Shown in pieces: positions 6,329-13,858 of a stretch of 20,215 bases of DNA. The notes under the pieces are model-generated. The model was not told where the DNA came from. It saw only the letters and a program-made list of their open reading frames with translations, and made no database searches. Positions within the stretch are counted from its first letter, which is position 1. Every line of letters starts with the position of its first letter. Origin of the DNA: a virus; IMG/VR virus record IMGVR_UViG_3300030618_000074, positions 1-20,215 of that record; one strand, given 5' to 3'. The translations under genes were made by a program, and so were the position numbers.

Positions 6329-7596
6329 ACAAAGGTCACCGTGATATTTCCAGCAGCAATGCTGGGAGTCTGATCAATGCCCACCTGAGCTTGATATCCA
6401 GATGGTGACGGGGATGTCCCGACCAGAACCCCCAGCAGCGTGACGAAACTTCCAATATTTGAGACCACGGCATAATACTGAGCTGCAATTACACTTCCGC
6501 CGATACGCGCCCTTGCGTTTCCGTTCTGACCTTGAAATTGAGCGATTATGGCGGCCTGTACAAGCGCGGTTAGGTTGCTCGGAAGATTGGCGGAGTTGAC
6601 GATTTGAACCGAAAAATAGATCGGCAATCCTACGGGGCGAATGAAGCTCACCTGATACTGTGGCTGTGGGACGCTGTAAGTCGTATCTGCCACCGTGACG
6701 GTCGATACGGTACCCATCCCAGGGACTGGCGACTGTCCGACGGGGAATGCAGCATAGTCGCAGCCATCGTCCTTCTTCCCCCAGATGGCCGCCGCAACCT
6801 GAGCGTCGATGCCGCCCACCACTGCGACATAAATGGAGTGAGGCGCGAGCGGATAGTTGCTCGCATTGGCAGTCCCGCCAGGCAGCGGATTACCTGATTG
6901 CTCAAGGCCGCTCGGGTTGTCTAGTACGTAGCAATCGAGAACGTTGTCAATCTCAAAGACGTTGGCATAGATGGCCTGATTAGTCCCGCGCCCATTGATG
7001 GCGACCGAGTTCTGCCGGCGGAACTCAAAGTCTGCCCGACTCTCGACCACGTTCCCAAGGATACCGTCCGATGGGTTGGTGATTGTATCCCAACCGTTGA
7101 TTTGCTGAAATACGCGAGTGAGAGTGCCGGCAGGACAGGCGACGGCCCCAGCTACCTGATTTTGCCACTGGCTGACCACCGTACCGCCCGCGCCGATGGT
7201 CACGCCGGTCAACAGGATGTAGCTATTGCCGCTTGTGTCCTGCGCCAGCGTGCCTGCTGGGATTGGGGTACTTGCGATACCTCCGAGCGTGCAAGTGACC
7301 GCCGTGGCCTGCGCAGGCTTGCGTGTGAGGAAGTATATGCGAGCGAGCCCATCCTGAAAGCGGCCGCTGGCGTATTGAGGGTCGAACTGATTGGCAAGAA
7401 AGAGAATCTGCGAGTCTTTGTCCGCAATGACAGCAGCCTCGCTGCTAGCCACCTGCCCCTGTGGAGTTGTCAGCCCCGGACCAAGCACGCCGCCAAAGGC
7501 GGAGTTGATATCAGCCTGCGTCCCGGCTAGAACGTCAGCTTCTTGAGGGACGATGACACCTTGATCGGTGAATTGTATTTGCGGCACGCTGGACAT
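6325..7596 (-). CDS. Baseplate J-like wedge protein (423 aa)
   Basis: This is a Mu gp47/P2 gpJ-type wedge protein. Family features in order: N-terminal FTDQGVIVPQEADVLAG and the helix NSAFGG; QFDPQYASGRFQDGLARIYFLTRKPA; a beta domain with TLGGIASTPIPAGTLAQDTSGNSY; NGWDTITNPSDGILGNVVESRADFEFRRQNSVA; then the C-terminal part with FIRPVGLPIYFSVQIVN and GNARARIGGSVIAAQYYAVV. Such wedges encircle the hub and trigger sheath contraction. The start shares one base with the preceding stop (TAATG) and the end overlaps the DUF2612 start. The length is normal for the family, and no break or frameshift is visible. Confidence 0.92.
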   Translation of the reverse strand: MSSVPQIQFTDQGVIVPQEADVLAGTQADINSAFGGVLGPGLTTPQGQVASSEAAVIADKDSQILFLANQFDPQYASGRFQDGLARIYFLTRKPAQATAVTCTLGGIASTPIPAGTLAQDTSGNSYILLTGVTIGAGGTVVSQWQNQVAGAVACPAGTLTRVFQQINGWDTITNPSDGILGNVVESRADFEFRRQNSVAINGRGTNQAIYANVFEIDNVLDCYVLDNPSGLEQSGNPLPGGTANASNYPLAPHSIYVAVVGGIDAQVAAAIWGKKDDGCDYAAFPVGQSPVPGMGTVSTVTVADTTYSVPQPQYQVSFIRPVGLPIYFSVQIVNSANLPSNLTALVQAAIIAQFQGQNGNARARIGGSVIAAQYYAVVSNIGSFVTLLGVLVGTSPSPSGYQAQVGIDQTPSIAAGNITVTFV

Positions 7597-7961
7597 TAGA
7601 AGCTCACCACCGAAGAGACGTTGTTGGTATCGACCACGTATACGTTACCTGTCACTTGCCGATCTGTGTATCCGCTGATGACCGTTTGAGCCGTACTCAC
7701 TCCCGGTACAGTCAAGGCCTCCGCATTCATCATTTCGACAATCAGTGAAGCTGGCGGCAACTTACCGAGAATTTGAGTCCAGTATGGTATCCCTTGAGTC
7801 GTATCGTAATACACTTCGCTAGCGAACGTGCGAATGGCGCTGGCCACATCCTGAGCGACAGCGAGCGGCGGCGCAGCCACTGCGATATTGCCGTTGTTGT
7901 CCACGGTCAGATCCCAGGTGTTGACATCCAAAAGAAGCGTGCTGTATGGCTGTATGCTCAC
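7596..7961 (-). CDS. gp25/gp46-like baseplate protein, sheath initiator (121 aa)
   Basis: The sequence LDVNTWDLTVDNNGNIAVAAPPLAVAQDVASAIRTFASEVYYDTTQGIPYWTQILGKLPP shows the pattern of small baseplate proteins of the T4 gp25/P2 gpW/Mu gp46 group found before gene J. The family seeds sheath polymerisation on the baseplate. The C-terminal part (VPGVSTAQTVISGYTDRQVTGNVYVV) supplies the last strands. The start codon is GTG at 7961, overlapping the spike stop (GTGA). The non-ATG start and overlap suggest expression by coupling. The classic EPR motif of gp25 is not obvious, which is common in this subgroup. Gene order (spike, this gene, J, DUF2612) strongly supports the call. Confidence 0.8.
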   Translation of the reverse strand: MSIQPYSTLLLDVNTWDLTVDNNGNIAVAAPPLAVAQDVASAIRTFASEVYYDTTQGIPYWTQILGKLPPASLIVEMMNAEALTVPGVSTAQTVISGYTDRQVTGNVYVVDTNNVSSVVSF

Positions 7962-8617
7962 GGTATCGGCGGCGTTGTCGGTTCGGGCGGTGTTCCAAAA
8001 TCATGAATGTGGGTAGCCAAGCTGATTGAATCTGGCCCGGCCAGAACGTCAGTCTCCGCTACGATTGTACCGTTAGTTCGGACCACTACGCCCATCAAGT
8101 TGATTAAGGGCGCTTGGATGGTAATCGCGATGGGCGATACGATGTTGATCCCCTCGGGGCTGAATTGGATGTACTGACTCGGAGCTGATTGACTTAAACC
8201 TAGACCGATGTACATGGCGTCCGAAAAGCTGTAGTACCGGTCAGAACCCGGATTGGCCTGAGCTTGTGTGCTAATTACCTTGGAAATATCCCGGCTAGCG
8301 AATAGGCAGAACCCTATGTCACCCGGCGCTGGATCGAGAATGATACCGTTGCCGGCGGCGCTCTGTATGCGCAAATAAGGGACGTTGGAAATTATGGTGT
8401 GTGGAGTGCTATTTCCGGCCCCATCCACCTGATTAACCTGTGGCTGCACATTCACGGTTCCGATGGGCGACAGACCTCCGCTGTTGGTGCATGAGATCAC
8501 CCTCACCAGAGTCGCGGTCTGAATTTTGAGTATCAACTGCTCAATCAGAAAATGCAATTGATTGTAGCGCCCATAGGTGGTGAATGGGCTGAATAGACCT
8601 GGTGGTATGTTACTCAT
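7958..8617 (-). CDS. Baseplate spike / membrane-puncturing protein (219 aa)
   Basis: I chose the ATG at 8617, which overlaps the hub stop (ATGA); the longer frame to 8665 would only overlap the hub gene. The N-terminal half is an OB-fold-like domain (ATLVRVISCTNSGGLSPIGTVNVQPQV, ILDPAPGDIGFCLFASRDISKV), similar to Gp138_N/Mu gp45-type spike proteins. It continues into repeating beta strands (IQFSPEGINIVSPIAITIQAPLINLMG). That is the usual start of a triple-stranded beta-helix needle. The C-terminus has THIHDF (His203, His205), matching the H-x-H motif that binds an iron ion at the needle tip of P2 gpV-like spikes, followed by a Pro-rich tail. The spike pierces the outer membrane when the sheath contracts. 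Confidence 0.82.
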   Translation of the reverse strand: MSNIPPGLFSPFTTYGRYNQLHFLIEQLILKIQTATLVRVISCTNSGGLSPIGTVNVQPQVNQVDGAGNSTPHTIISNVPYLRIQSAAGNGIILDPAPGDIGFCLFASRDISKVISTQAQANPGSDRYYSFSDAMYIGLGLSQSAPSQYIQFSPEGINIVSPIAITIQAPLINLMGVVVRTNGTIVAETDVLAGPDSISLATHIHDFGTPPEPTTPPIP

Positions 8618-9525
8618 GATGACAACGCCAATCCGGTTTTGGAACCGCGAATATCCATCAACCACGATCCGTTAGGTTTCGCGCTCTCTAGCTTGAGGCT
8701 GAGACTGGTGACGATCCAAGGCCCTTCCGCACGCGGCGTCTCGGGGCTAAGGATCTGCACGCTTCCGCCGAAGGTCACGGAAGGACTGAATAGCATTTGA
8801 AACTTCACCCCCACCCCGTCGAAGGTAGGGTAGCCTTTGAGTCCGGATGTTTGGGATATGATCGGGACGAACTTAATGCGAGGTTGATTAACTGGGGTGA
8901 TGGCGATGATGGTGTTATCGACATAAAGCCAGATGTTGTTATCACGGGCGATATCCTTCAATTGCTCAAGGCCAGTGTTGGCATAATACGGGTTTTTGAT
9001 GGGAGTAAACGGGACTCCGTTATTTTCAAAAGTGTAGACAGGTTGACCTGAATTGATACTGGCGTTGATTTTACCAATGACAATCTGCATCAGAGAGACG
9101 GCATCCGTGGGGCCGGAGAAGGCCGTAGGGGTAATGGGCTGCAAGGCGCTGAAGTAGGCCGCCTGAGCTCGGATACTGAGATATACATCCGGCATGTTGT
9201 CGTAGTTGGCCCAGGCGTTGACGATGTTGCCGACGAAGACGAGAGTGGTCTGATCGCCGTCTACGGCGAATATTTGAACCGTATTGGGAATGAATGCGAG
9301 CGGCTGCCACTGTATTGTGGTTAAGGAATTCATTTCACTTTGCTTGACTCCGAATATGGAAGCTCGCAAAGTACCCATCATCGCCCCGCCGGCCTTGTCG
9401 ATATCGACGACTGCGCGAAATCCCTGAAGCGTGACTGTATTGCCCGAAGACGACGAACCGAAGTTCCCCGTCCCGAGAGTGAACACAAACTTCAAATCTT
9501 TCGAATTGTCGAAGGATAGGGTCAT
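8614..9525 (-). CDS. Baseplate hub protein (gp44/gpD-like, 303 aa)
   Basis: Several stretches fit hub proteins of simple contractile tails: an N-terminal beta barrel (GFRAVVDIDKAGGAMMGTL, then IFGVKQSEMNSLTT), a second barrel (FVGNIVNAWANYDNMPDVYLSIRAQAAYF), a helical insert (VSLMQIVIGKINA), and YANTGLEQLKDIARDNNIWLYVDNTIIAI, a segment typical of the gpD/gp27 fold. C-terminal strands follow (GPWIVTSLSLKLES). The hub forms a trimer that links the tube to the spike, and the spike gene lies immediately downstream with an ATGA overlap. The start also overlaps the stop of the upstream lipoprotein candidate. I do not see a lysozyme insertion here, so cell-wall cutting may be handled by the tape measure. 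Confidence 0.75.
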   Translation of the reverse strand: MTLSFDNSKDLKFVFTLGTGNFGSSSSGNTVTLQGFRAVVDIDKAGGAMMGTLRASIFGVKQSEMNSLTTIQWQPLAFIPNTVQIFAVDGDQTTLVFVGNIVNAWANYDNMPDVYLSIRAQAAYFSALQPITPTAFSGPTDAVSLMQIVIGKINASINSGQPVYTFENNGVPFTPIKNPYYANTGLEQLKDIARDNNIWLYVDNTIIAITPVNQPRIKFVPIISQTSGLKGYPTFDGVGVKFQMLFSPSVTFGGSVQILSPETPRAEGPWIVTSLSLKLESAKPNGSWLMDIRGSKTGLALSS

Positions 9526-9881
9526 TTGCAGTAAAGAACCCCCTGTGGAAATACCTGCCTTAAAGTCGCCCGTTCACTGGGGCCGTGCATCGGAGCTTCT
9601 TCCATCAGATCTCCGTTGGGAAAGTACCGCCGGGGCGCGAAGCTCAAATGAGGGAACTCCGCAGGGCATGAGAAATTGACCTGACGACCGTCCGCCGAAG
9701 TGACGACTATCCCCTTGGAGGTGGTCACGATTTTGATCGGATAGCAGGCTTCCTTGTGATTGTTGGAAACTCCACATTGAATAGCGGGAGCGGTGGCGAC
9801 TGGCGCGGCGATGGGCTTTGAGCATCCTTCGATAACAAAGGCCATCGCGATAATAGTTTCGATACATGAGATTTTTTTCAT
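9522..9881 (-). CDS. Putative small lipoprotein, function unknown (119 aa)
   Basis: The N-terminus is an export signal: MKK, a hydrophobic core (IIAMAFVI), then I-E-G-C with Cys20 as the likely lipidated residue. Glu at -2 makes this an imperfect lipobox, so plain Sec export is possible. The mature part begins with an Ala/Pro-rich spacer, usual for a tethered lipoprotein. It then has four cysteines (36, 46, 72, 118) that could form two disulfides, which also points to life outside the cytoplasm. The gene starts one base after the stop of the secreted SGNH protein and ends overlapping the hub gene (ATGA), so it belongs to the tail operon. An outer-membrane spanin or a superinfection-exclusion lipoprotein are candidates, but no family is recognised. 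Confidence 0.65.
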   Translation of the reverse strand: MKKISCIETIIAMAFVIEGCSKPIAAPVATAPAIQCGVSNNHKEACYPIKIVTTSKGIVVTSADGRQVNFSCPAEFPHLSFAPRRYFPNGDLMEEAPMHGPSERATLRQVFPQGVLYCK

Positions 9882-9882
9882 A

Positions 9883-12800
9883 TCAATTGAATTGCTTGCA
9901 GGTCATCGTGCCCGATGTTAGAAGTGCGCTGTACCACTGGCAAAGTTCCAAATGGCCGATTGCATTTGGATGCAAACCGTCCAAGCTGCTTATTGACGTG
10001 AACGATTGGGCTGTGAAGCTTAGGGTAACTCCGGTTTCGGGTCCGCTAGCCGTTGTCGGTACGGTTGTTCCGGTGGCATAATTGCGGCCAGGCTGGCCGC
10101 CGATTACAGTAGCGACTGCCGCTCCCGAGCAAGTGTTGACCAGGAAGTATCCACCATAGGAACCCGCCTGTGTTGGGATGATCTTGTCACCTACATTACA
10201 GCCCCCGGTTCCGCCGCTTACCACCGTAGCAGTTGCAGGGAGAACTAGGCTTAAGTCTGGCGGATAGTAAGTGTAGGCACCGACCGTCACCCCCGGTGCG
10301 CCCGGTCCATCTTCGAGATACGTGCATGTGCCGAGCGTCAAGCAAAGATCCTGTACCATGATGCGCCACTGAGTACGAGAAGAGGCTCCTGATATTACCG
10401 TTCCGGCGGCAACCGCCGTAGATGTCCATACGCCTCCGACAAGGGTCATAGCCGTCAACGCCGTAGTGGTTGTATAGCTATCTCCGGTACATGCGTCCGT
10501 GCCGGTCTCAGTATATCCCCCGTTGTTAAGGATGGCTGGTATATAGATAGTCATGCTGCTATTCACGGCCTTGAGCGCAGCTATCGCATTTTTGAGCGCA
10601 TAGGCTTCGATGCCGACGCAGTTCGCTGTTGATCCATAAATCGAAGATAGATGGACGAAATCGTTGATACCCCGAGCAATGATTGCAGTGGTCAACGATG
10701 AAGGCCCAGAGGTCTCCAGCGGGGTAACGTAGCTGTTGGCCCATGTCGTCGCGTATGAGGCCGGGAATCCGCTTCCTCCACCCGCCGTAGTGATTGCGCT
10801 GGGCGAAGTTGGCGTGTTGAAATCCATAACAGTTGTTGCGCCACCAAATCCTATAGCCGCAATGTTGGGAGTGGGTTGATTGCTACCGTATCTCCACATT
10901 GGACAAAATGAATCTGAGCTGCTGTAGGGCGGTGCGTTAAATCCTGAGCAAAGAATCGAGTCAGTGACTACCATCGTCACGTTGCCTGTTTCGGTTACCG
11001 GAACGGCGGTATATTGTTGATTGTTTGGAATCGAGAAGCTGTTCAGGAACATACCGTCCAACTGCCCATAGAGGTCTGCGGCTGTAAAGCCGACCGCACT
11101 GTTTCCGAGCACCGCCCCAATGTTCACGTCAACGTAATAAAAGGTCGATCCTCCAGTGCCGGGAAGCGATACGTCCATATAACTATTTTGGCTGGCGTTT
11201 TGGATAGACGAGCTTTCCGCCGGAACCATGTTAGCAAGAGATGTCCCCACCCTTACCGTAGCGTCCTGACCATCGGCATCGGAGAACGGGAGGCCTGGAG
11301 AAAATGCGAAGCGTATGGAGGGAGCGTTGGTGAAAATCACCGCATGAGATTGGGACCACTGGCCGTAGTAACTCAGGTTTCCAGCGGGATTGATCGAACC
11401 AACAGTGAAAAAAGCGTCAGCGGATGATCCCGTTTGTGTCGGAAATACTCGACAGCCCACCGAGAAGCTCGCGCCGGGGTTGGCAATCGTCGCACCTGTA
11501 ATCACGCCACCGGAAGCGGTAATGTTGAGTAAAACGCCCTGCCCGTTACCCGAGCATCCGCTGGCGGTCGTTGTCGGAACGTTGTTTTGTGTCGAGTAAC
11601 CTGACGTTCCAGCATTGGTAAGCGTTAGCGAAGTGACTGTGTTGAAGTTGCCGCCGTTCGTGTACGGAAATGAGAAAGTGATGAACGGGGAATCGTGAAG
11701 GAATGGGTCGCCGTTGAAAAACGTGTGGGTATTCCACAGGGGGGCTGGTTGGGATGCGAGGGAAGTGAAAGCGTTGTTAGTAAAGCCATTCTCCGCCGAT
11801 AACCAACCCGAGCAACTCCCGGCTGAAAGGAATCCGCAATACATACCAGCGACCTGCGGTTGGGTTAGTTGCACGCCGGGGATATACCCAAACTCTTCAA
11901 TCGCATAGTTAATTGACCCTGAAGTTTCCCAGGCAGACGCAGACGTGGCTGAAAGCGTTGAAGTCATCAAAGGAGAGATGAGAGTTGCACTGCCGTCGTT
12001 CATCATCGCACGCCATGTACCGTTGCCAAAATCTACCAGCGTGGTAAGAGTCCCATTGAGTCCACCAGCTCCGTTAATCCCAGAATTAGATGTATAAGTT
12101 GGAAAGGACCAAGTGACGAAAGAGGATGTTGCCGTGTTAAACTCGGCGGCGAATCCGACTCCCAACTCAATCTCAAGTGATTTGGCTATGATAAAGGTAT
12201 TGCCCGGAAAAACTGGATTTGTGCATGATCCCGATGTAGTGCAACTCAGCAATGGGGCTGCCCTTACCCATGTTGTGAACCCACCTACGTTAAACCCCGT
12301 ACCCCAACTAGTGCTGCTTGCCTTATATCTTGGCAATGTAGCGGTCGATAACGTAGCAGCGGAACCCGTAATCTGCGAGGTTGAAGTTACTACAGTCCCA
12401 CCAAATGCATAGGTCAATCCAGGGAGACCGATGGGGGTTGGCATGATGGACGGGCCGTTGCCCACAGAACCTTGCTCGCACCAACCTGAGTTTGGGATGC
12501 CAAATCCAAATCCACCGGGGTTGAAATTCGGAAATCCCGAAGCCCCACCCACTGTTTGCACAAAGGTCGTAGACGTGCCTGTGGGGAGAATGTTGCTCAC
12601 TGTCGCAGGACAAGTGCTTGCTCCGGTTGGATTGAAACGGAACACTCCCGCCGTAGCCGCGCCCGCGACGCTAGTCTGAAGCGCGGTCGGTACGATGATT
12701 CCATTGCTATTCAATGCTGCCTGTTGGCTGAGCAATGAGTTGTTCATTGGAGTCAAAGCGGCGGCGCAACTCGCTACCGTTCCGGCTGCACACGCGGCTA

Positions 12801-13848
12801 TGTTCGTAGCTTGATTTGCATACGGCGTCGCCGGCATCGCATAAAGATCCGGAGTGGCTGTGCCAGCTAAGGCCGGGCCGGTTGTATAGGCATTCGTTCC
12901 GGGAGTGATGCCGGTAACTGTCAGGTTTGTATTTTGAAACGGAACGGCGGTCACATTCGGCAAAGTTCCCGACGGCGTCTGACAGGTCGTAGTACTCCCG
13001 TTGTAAAAGATGAATCCCGTCCCGGAAGGACATAGGACTACTGCAATTTGAGGTCCAGTAGCGACACCAGTGGTATTCAACGCAGTTCGCACTACAAGCC
13101 CATTTGCTCCGGGATCTCCAAGGCCGCCCGCACTTGAAGTTTGAGGATTGACTAAAGTCCATCCACTTCCGTTCCATTGAGCATGTGCTACCACGGTTGA
13201 TAGCATATCGTTGGCAGCAAGGGCCGCTCCCGCTTGCTTGGTGATTACCGTCGCACTCCCAGGCGCGACAGCGAGGGTTGGCGTTGTGATTGCATTCCCT
13301 GCATGGGGTAGGAAATTCACGGTCAACCCGGTCACAATCGAGGCAGGGGTAGGACTAAGGGCTACAGTATAGACGTTGGCGACACTACTGCTATCAGTCC
13401 CCATTACAGCAGCAGATAGAGTTGCTGCACTCGGAGGCATGAATGGAGTTCGGTTATCGTCAAGGCTGGTGATTGAGGATGATCCTGCGACAATGGTAGC
13501 CAGCAATGTCCCTGCTGCGGTCGAAAGAGACGTGCTCAAAGCAGGCGTACAAATTGCGGCAGTATTGAGGTACAGATAATTAGTCGCGCTCGCCGTCAGT
13601 GTCAAAATTCCGCCGGCATACTCAACATTCTTTCCGCCACAATTCACTGTGCCCGGACCTACCTGCAAATTCAAACCCGTGACCGCTGTGCAATTGGTTG
13701 CCGCATTCCCGCAAGGTGCATAACCAGGCGCAATCCCGTTCGAATATTTTGCATTGGCAGGAAAGATGGGGGCCTGTTGAGACTGAGGGTTCTGGGCAAA
13801 AACAACAGTAGCGGCGAACATCAGCCACGGCGCAATGAGTTTCTTCAT
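9883..13848 (-). CDS. Giant secreted fibre-like protein with C-terminal SGNH/GDSL hydrolase domain (1321 aa)
   Basis: The ATG at 13848 is chosen because AAGGGG lies six bases upstream; an ATG at 13866 would overlap the previous stop. Residues 1-18 look like a Sec signal peptide (MKKLIAPWLMFAATVVFA, then Q). Next comes a fibre-like region typical of phage tail proteins (SLDDNRTPF, VNFLPHAGN, then KQAGAALAANDML). A probable lectin/LamG-like beta domain sits in the middle (WVRAAPLL, DFGNGTWRAMM, EEFGYIPGVQLTQPQVAGMY). A jelly-roll-like stretch then precedes an SGNH domain: Ser964 in VVTDSI, GIND with Asn1062, and DGLHP with Asp1290 and His1293. SGNH enzymes remove acyl groups, for example from surface sugars. 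Gly-rich repeats appear at about 730-818 and, inside the SGNH domain, 1204-1281. It may be a virion-borne or a secreted deacylase. The catalytic call is good; the role is open. Confidence 0.75.
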   Translation of the reverse strand: MKKLIAPWLMFAATVVFAQNPQSQQAPIFPANAKYSNGIAPGYAPCGNAATNCTAVTGLNLQVGPGTVNCGGKNVEYAGGILTLTASATNYLYLNTAAICTPALSTSLSTAAGTLLATIVAGSSSITSLDDNRTPFMPPSAATLSAAVMGTDSSSVANVYTVALSPTPASIVTGLTVNFLPHAGNAITTPTLAVAPGSATVITKQAGAALAANDMLSTVVAHAQWNGSGWTLVNPQTSSAGGLGDPGANGLVVRTALNTTGVATGPQIAVVLCPSGTGFIFYNGSTTTCQTPSGTLPNVTAVPFQNTNLTVTGITPGTNAYTTGPALAGTATPDLYAMPATPYANQATNIAACAAGTVASCAAALTPMNNSLLSQQAALNSNGIIVPTALQTSVAGAATAGVFRFNPTGASTCPATVSNILPTGTSTTFVQTVGGASGFPNFNPGGFGFGIPNSGWCEQGSVGNGPSIMPTPIGLPGLTYAFGGTVVTSTSQITGSAATLSTATLPRYKASSTSWGTGFNVGGFTTWVRAAPLLSCTTSGSCTNPVFPGNTFIIAKSLEIELGVGFAAEFNTATSSFVTWSFPTYTSNSGINGAGGLNGTLTTLVDFGNGTWRAMMNDGSATLISPLMTSTLSATSASAWETSGSINYAIEEFGYIPGVQLTQPQVAGMYCGFLSAGSCSGWLSAENGFTNNAFTSLASQPAPLWNTHTFFNGDPFLHDSPFITFSFPYTNGGNFNTVTSLTLTNAGTSGYSTQNNVPTTTASGCSGNGQGVLLNITASGGVITGATIANPGASFSVGCRVFPTQTGSSADAFFTVGSINPAGNLSYYGQWSQSHAVIFTNAPSIRFAFSPGLPFSDADGQDATVRVGTSLANMVPAESSSIQNASQNSYMDVSLPGTGGSTFYYVDVNIGAVLGNSAVGFTAADLYGQLDGMFLNSFSIPNNQQYTAVPVTETGNVTMVVTDSILCSGFNAPPYSSSDSFCPMWRYGSNQPTPNIAAIGFGGATTVMDFNTPTSPSAITTAGGGSGFPASYATTWANSYVTPLETSGPSSLTTAIIARGINDFVHLSSIYGSTANCVGIEAYALKNAIAALKAVNSSMTIYIPAILNNGGYTETGTDACTGDSYTTTTALTAMTLVGGVWTSTAVAAGTVISGASSRTQWRIMVQDLCLTLGTCTYLEDGPGAPGVTVGAYTYYPPDLSLVLPATATVVSGGTGGCNVGDKIIPTQAGSYGGYFLVNTCSGAAVATVIGGQPGRNYATGTTVPTTASGPETGVTLSFTAQSFTSISSLDGLHPNAIGHLELCQWYSALLTSGTMTCKQFN
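10005..10240 (-). repeat. Gly-rich beta-repeat pair inserted in the SGNH domain
   Basis: Residues of about 1204-1281 consist of two Gly-rich half-units, one with VGDKIIPTQAG and one with VPTTASGPETGV. Both motifs recur at residues of about 730-818 (11395-11660), as VPTTTASGC and RVFPTQTG, but in the opposite order. The pair sits between SGNH block III (GIND) and block V (DGLHP), where a compact SGNH domain would normally continue. Confidence 0.55.
11395..11660 (-). repeat. First Gly-rich beta-repeat pair of the secreted fibre-like protein
   Basis: Residues of about 730-818 contain TNAGTSGYS and VPTTTASG, then GVITGATIANPGAS and RVFPTQTG. The spacing of Gly, Pro-Thr and short beta strands is typical of repeat modules seen in phage fibres and surface proteins. 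The same two half-units occur again, in swapped order, inside the catalytic domain further along. Confidence 0.55.
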
Positions 13849-13858
13849 CGTATTCCCC

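Noticed and set aside
7102-7530. 142-aa plus-strand frame opposite the baseplate J gene
   Set aside because: Arg/Ala-rich composition without domain features and fully antisense to a confident gene.
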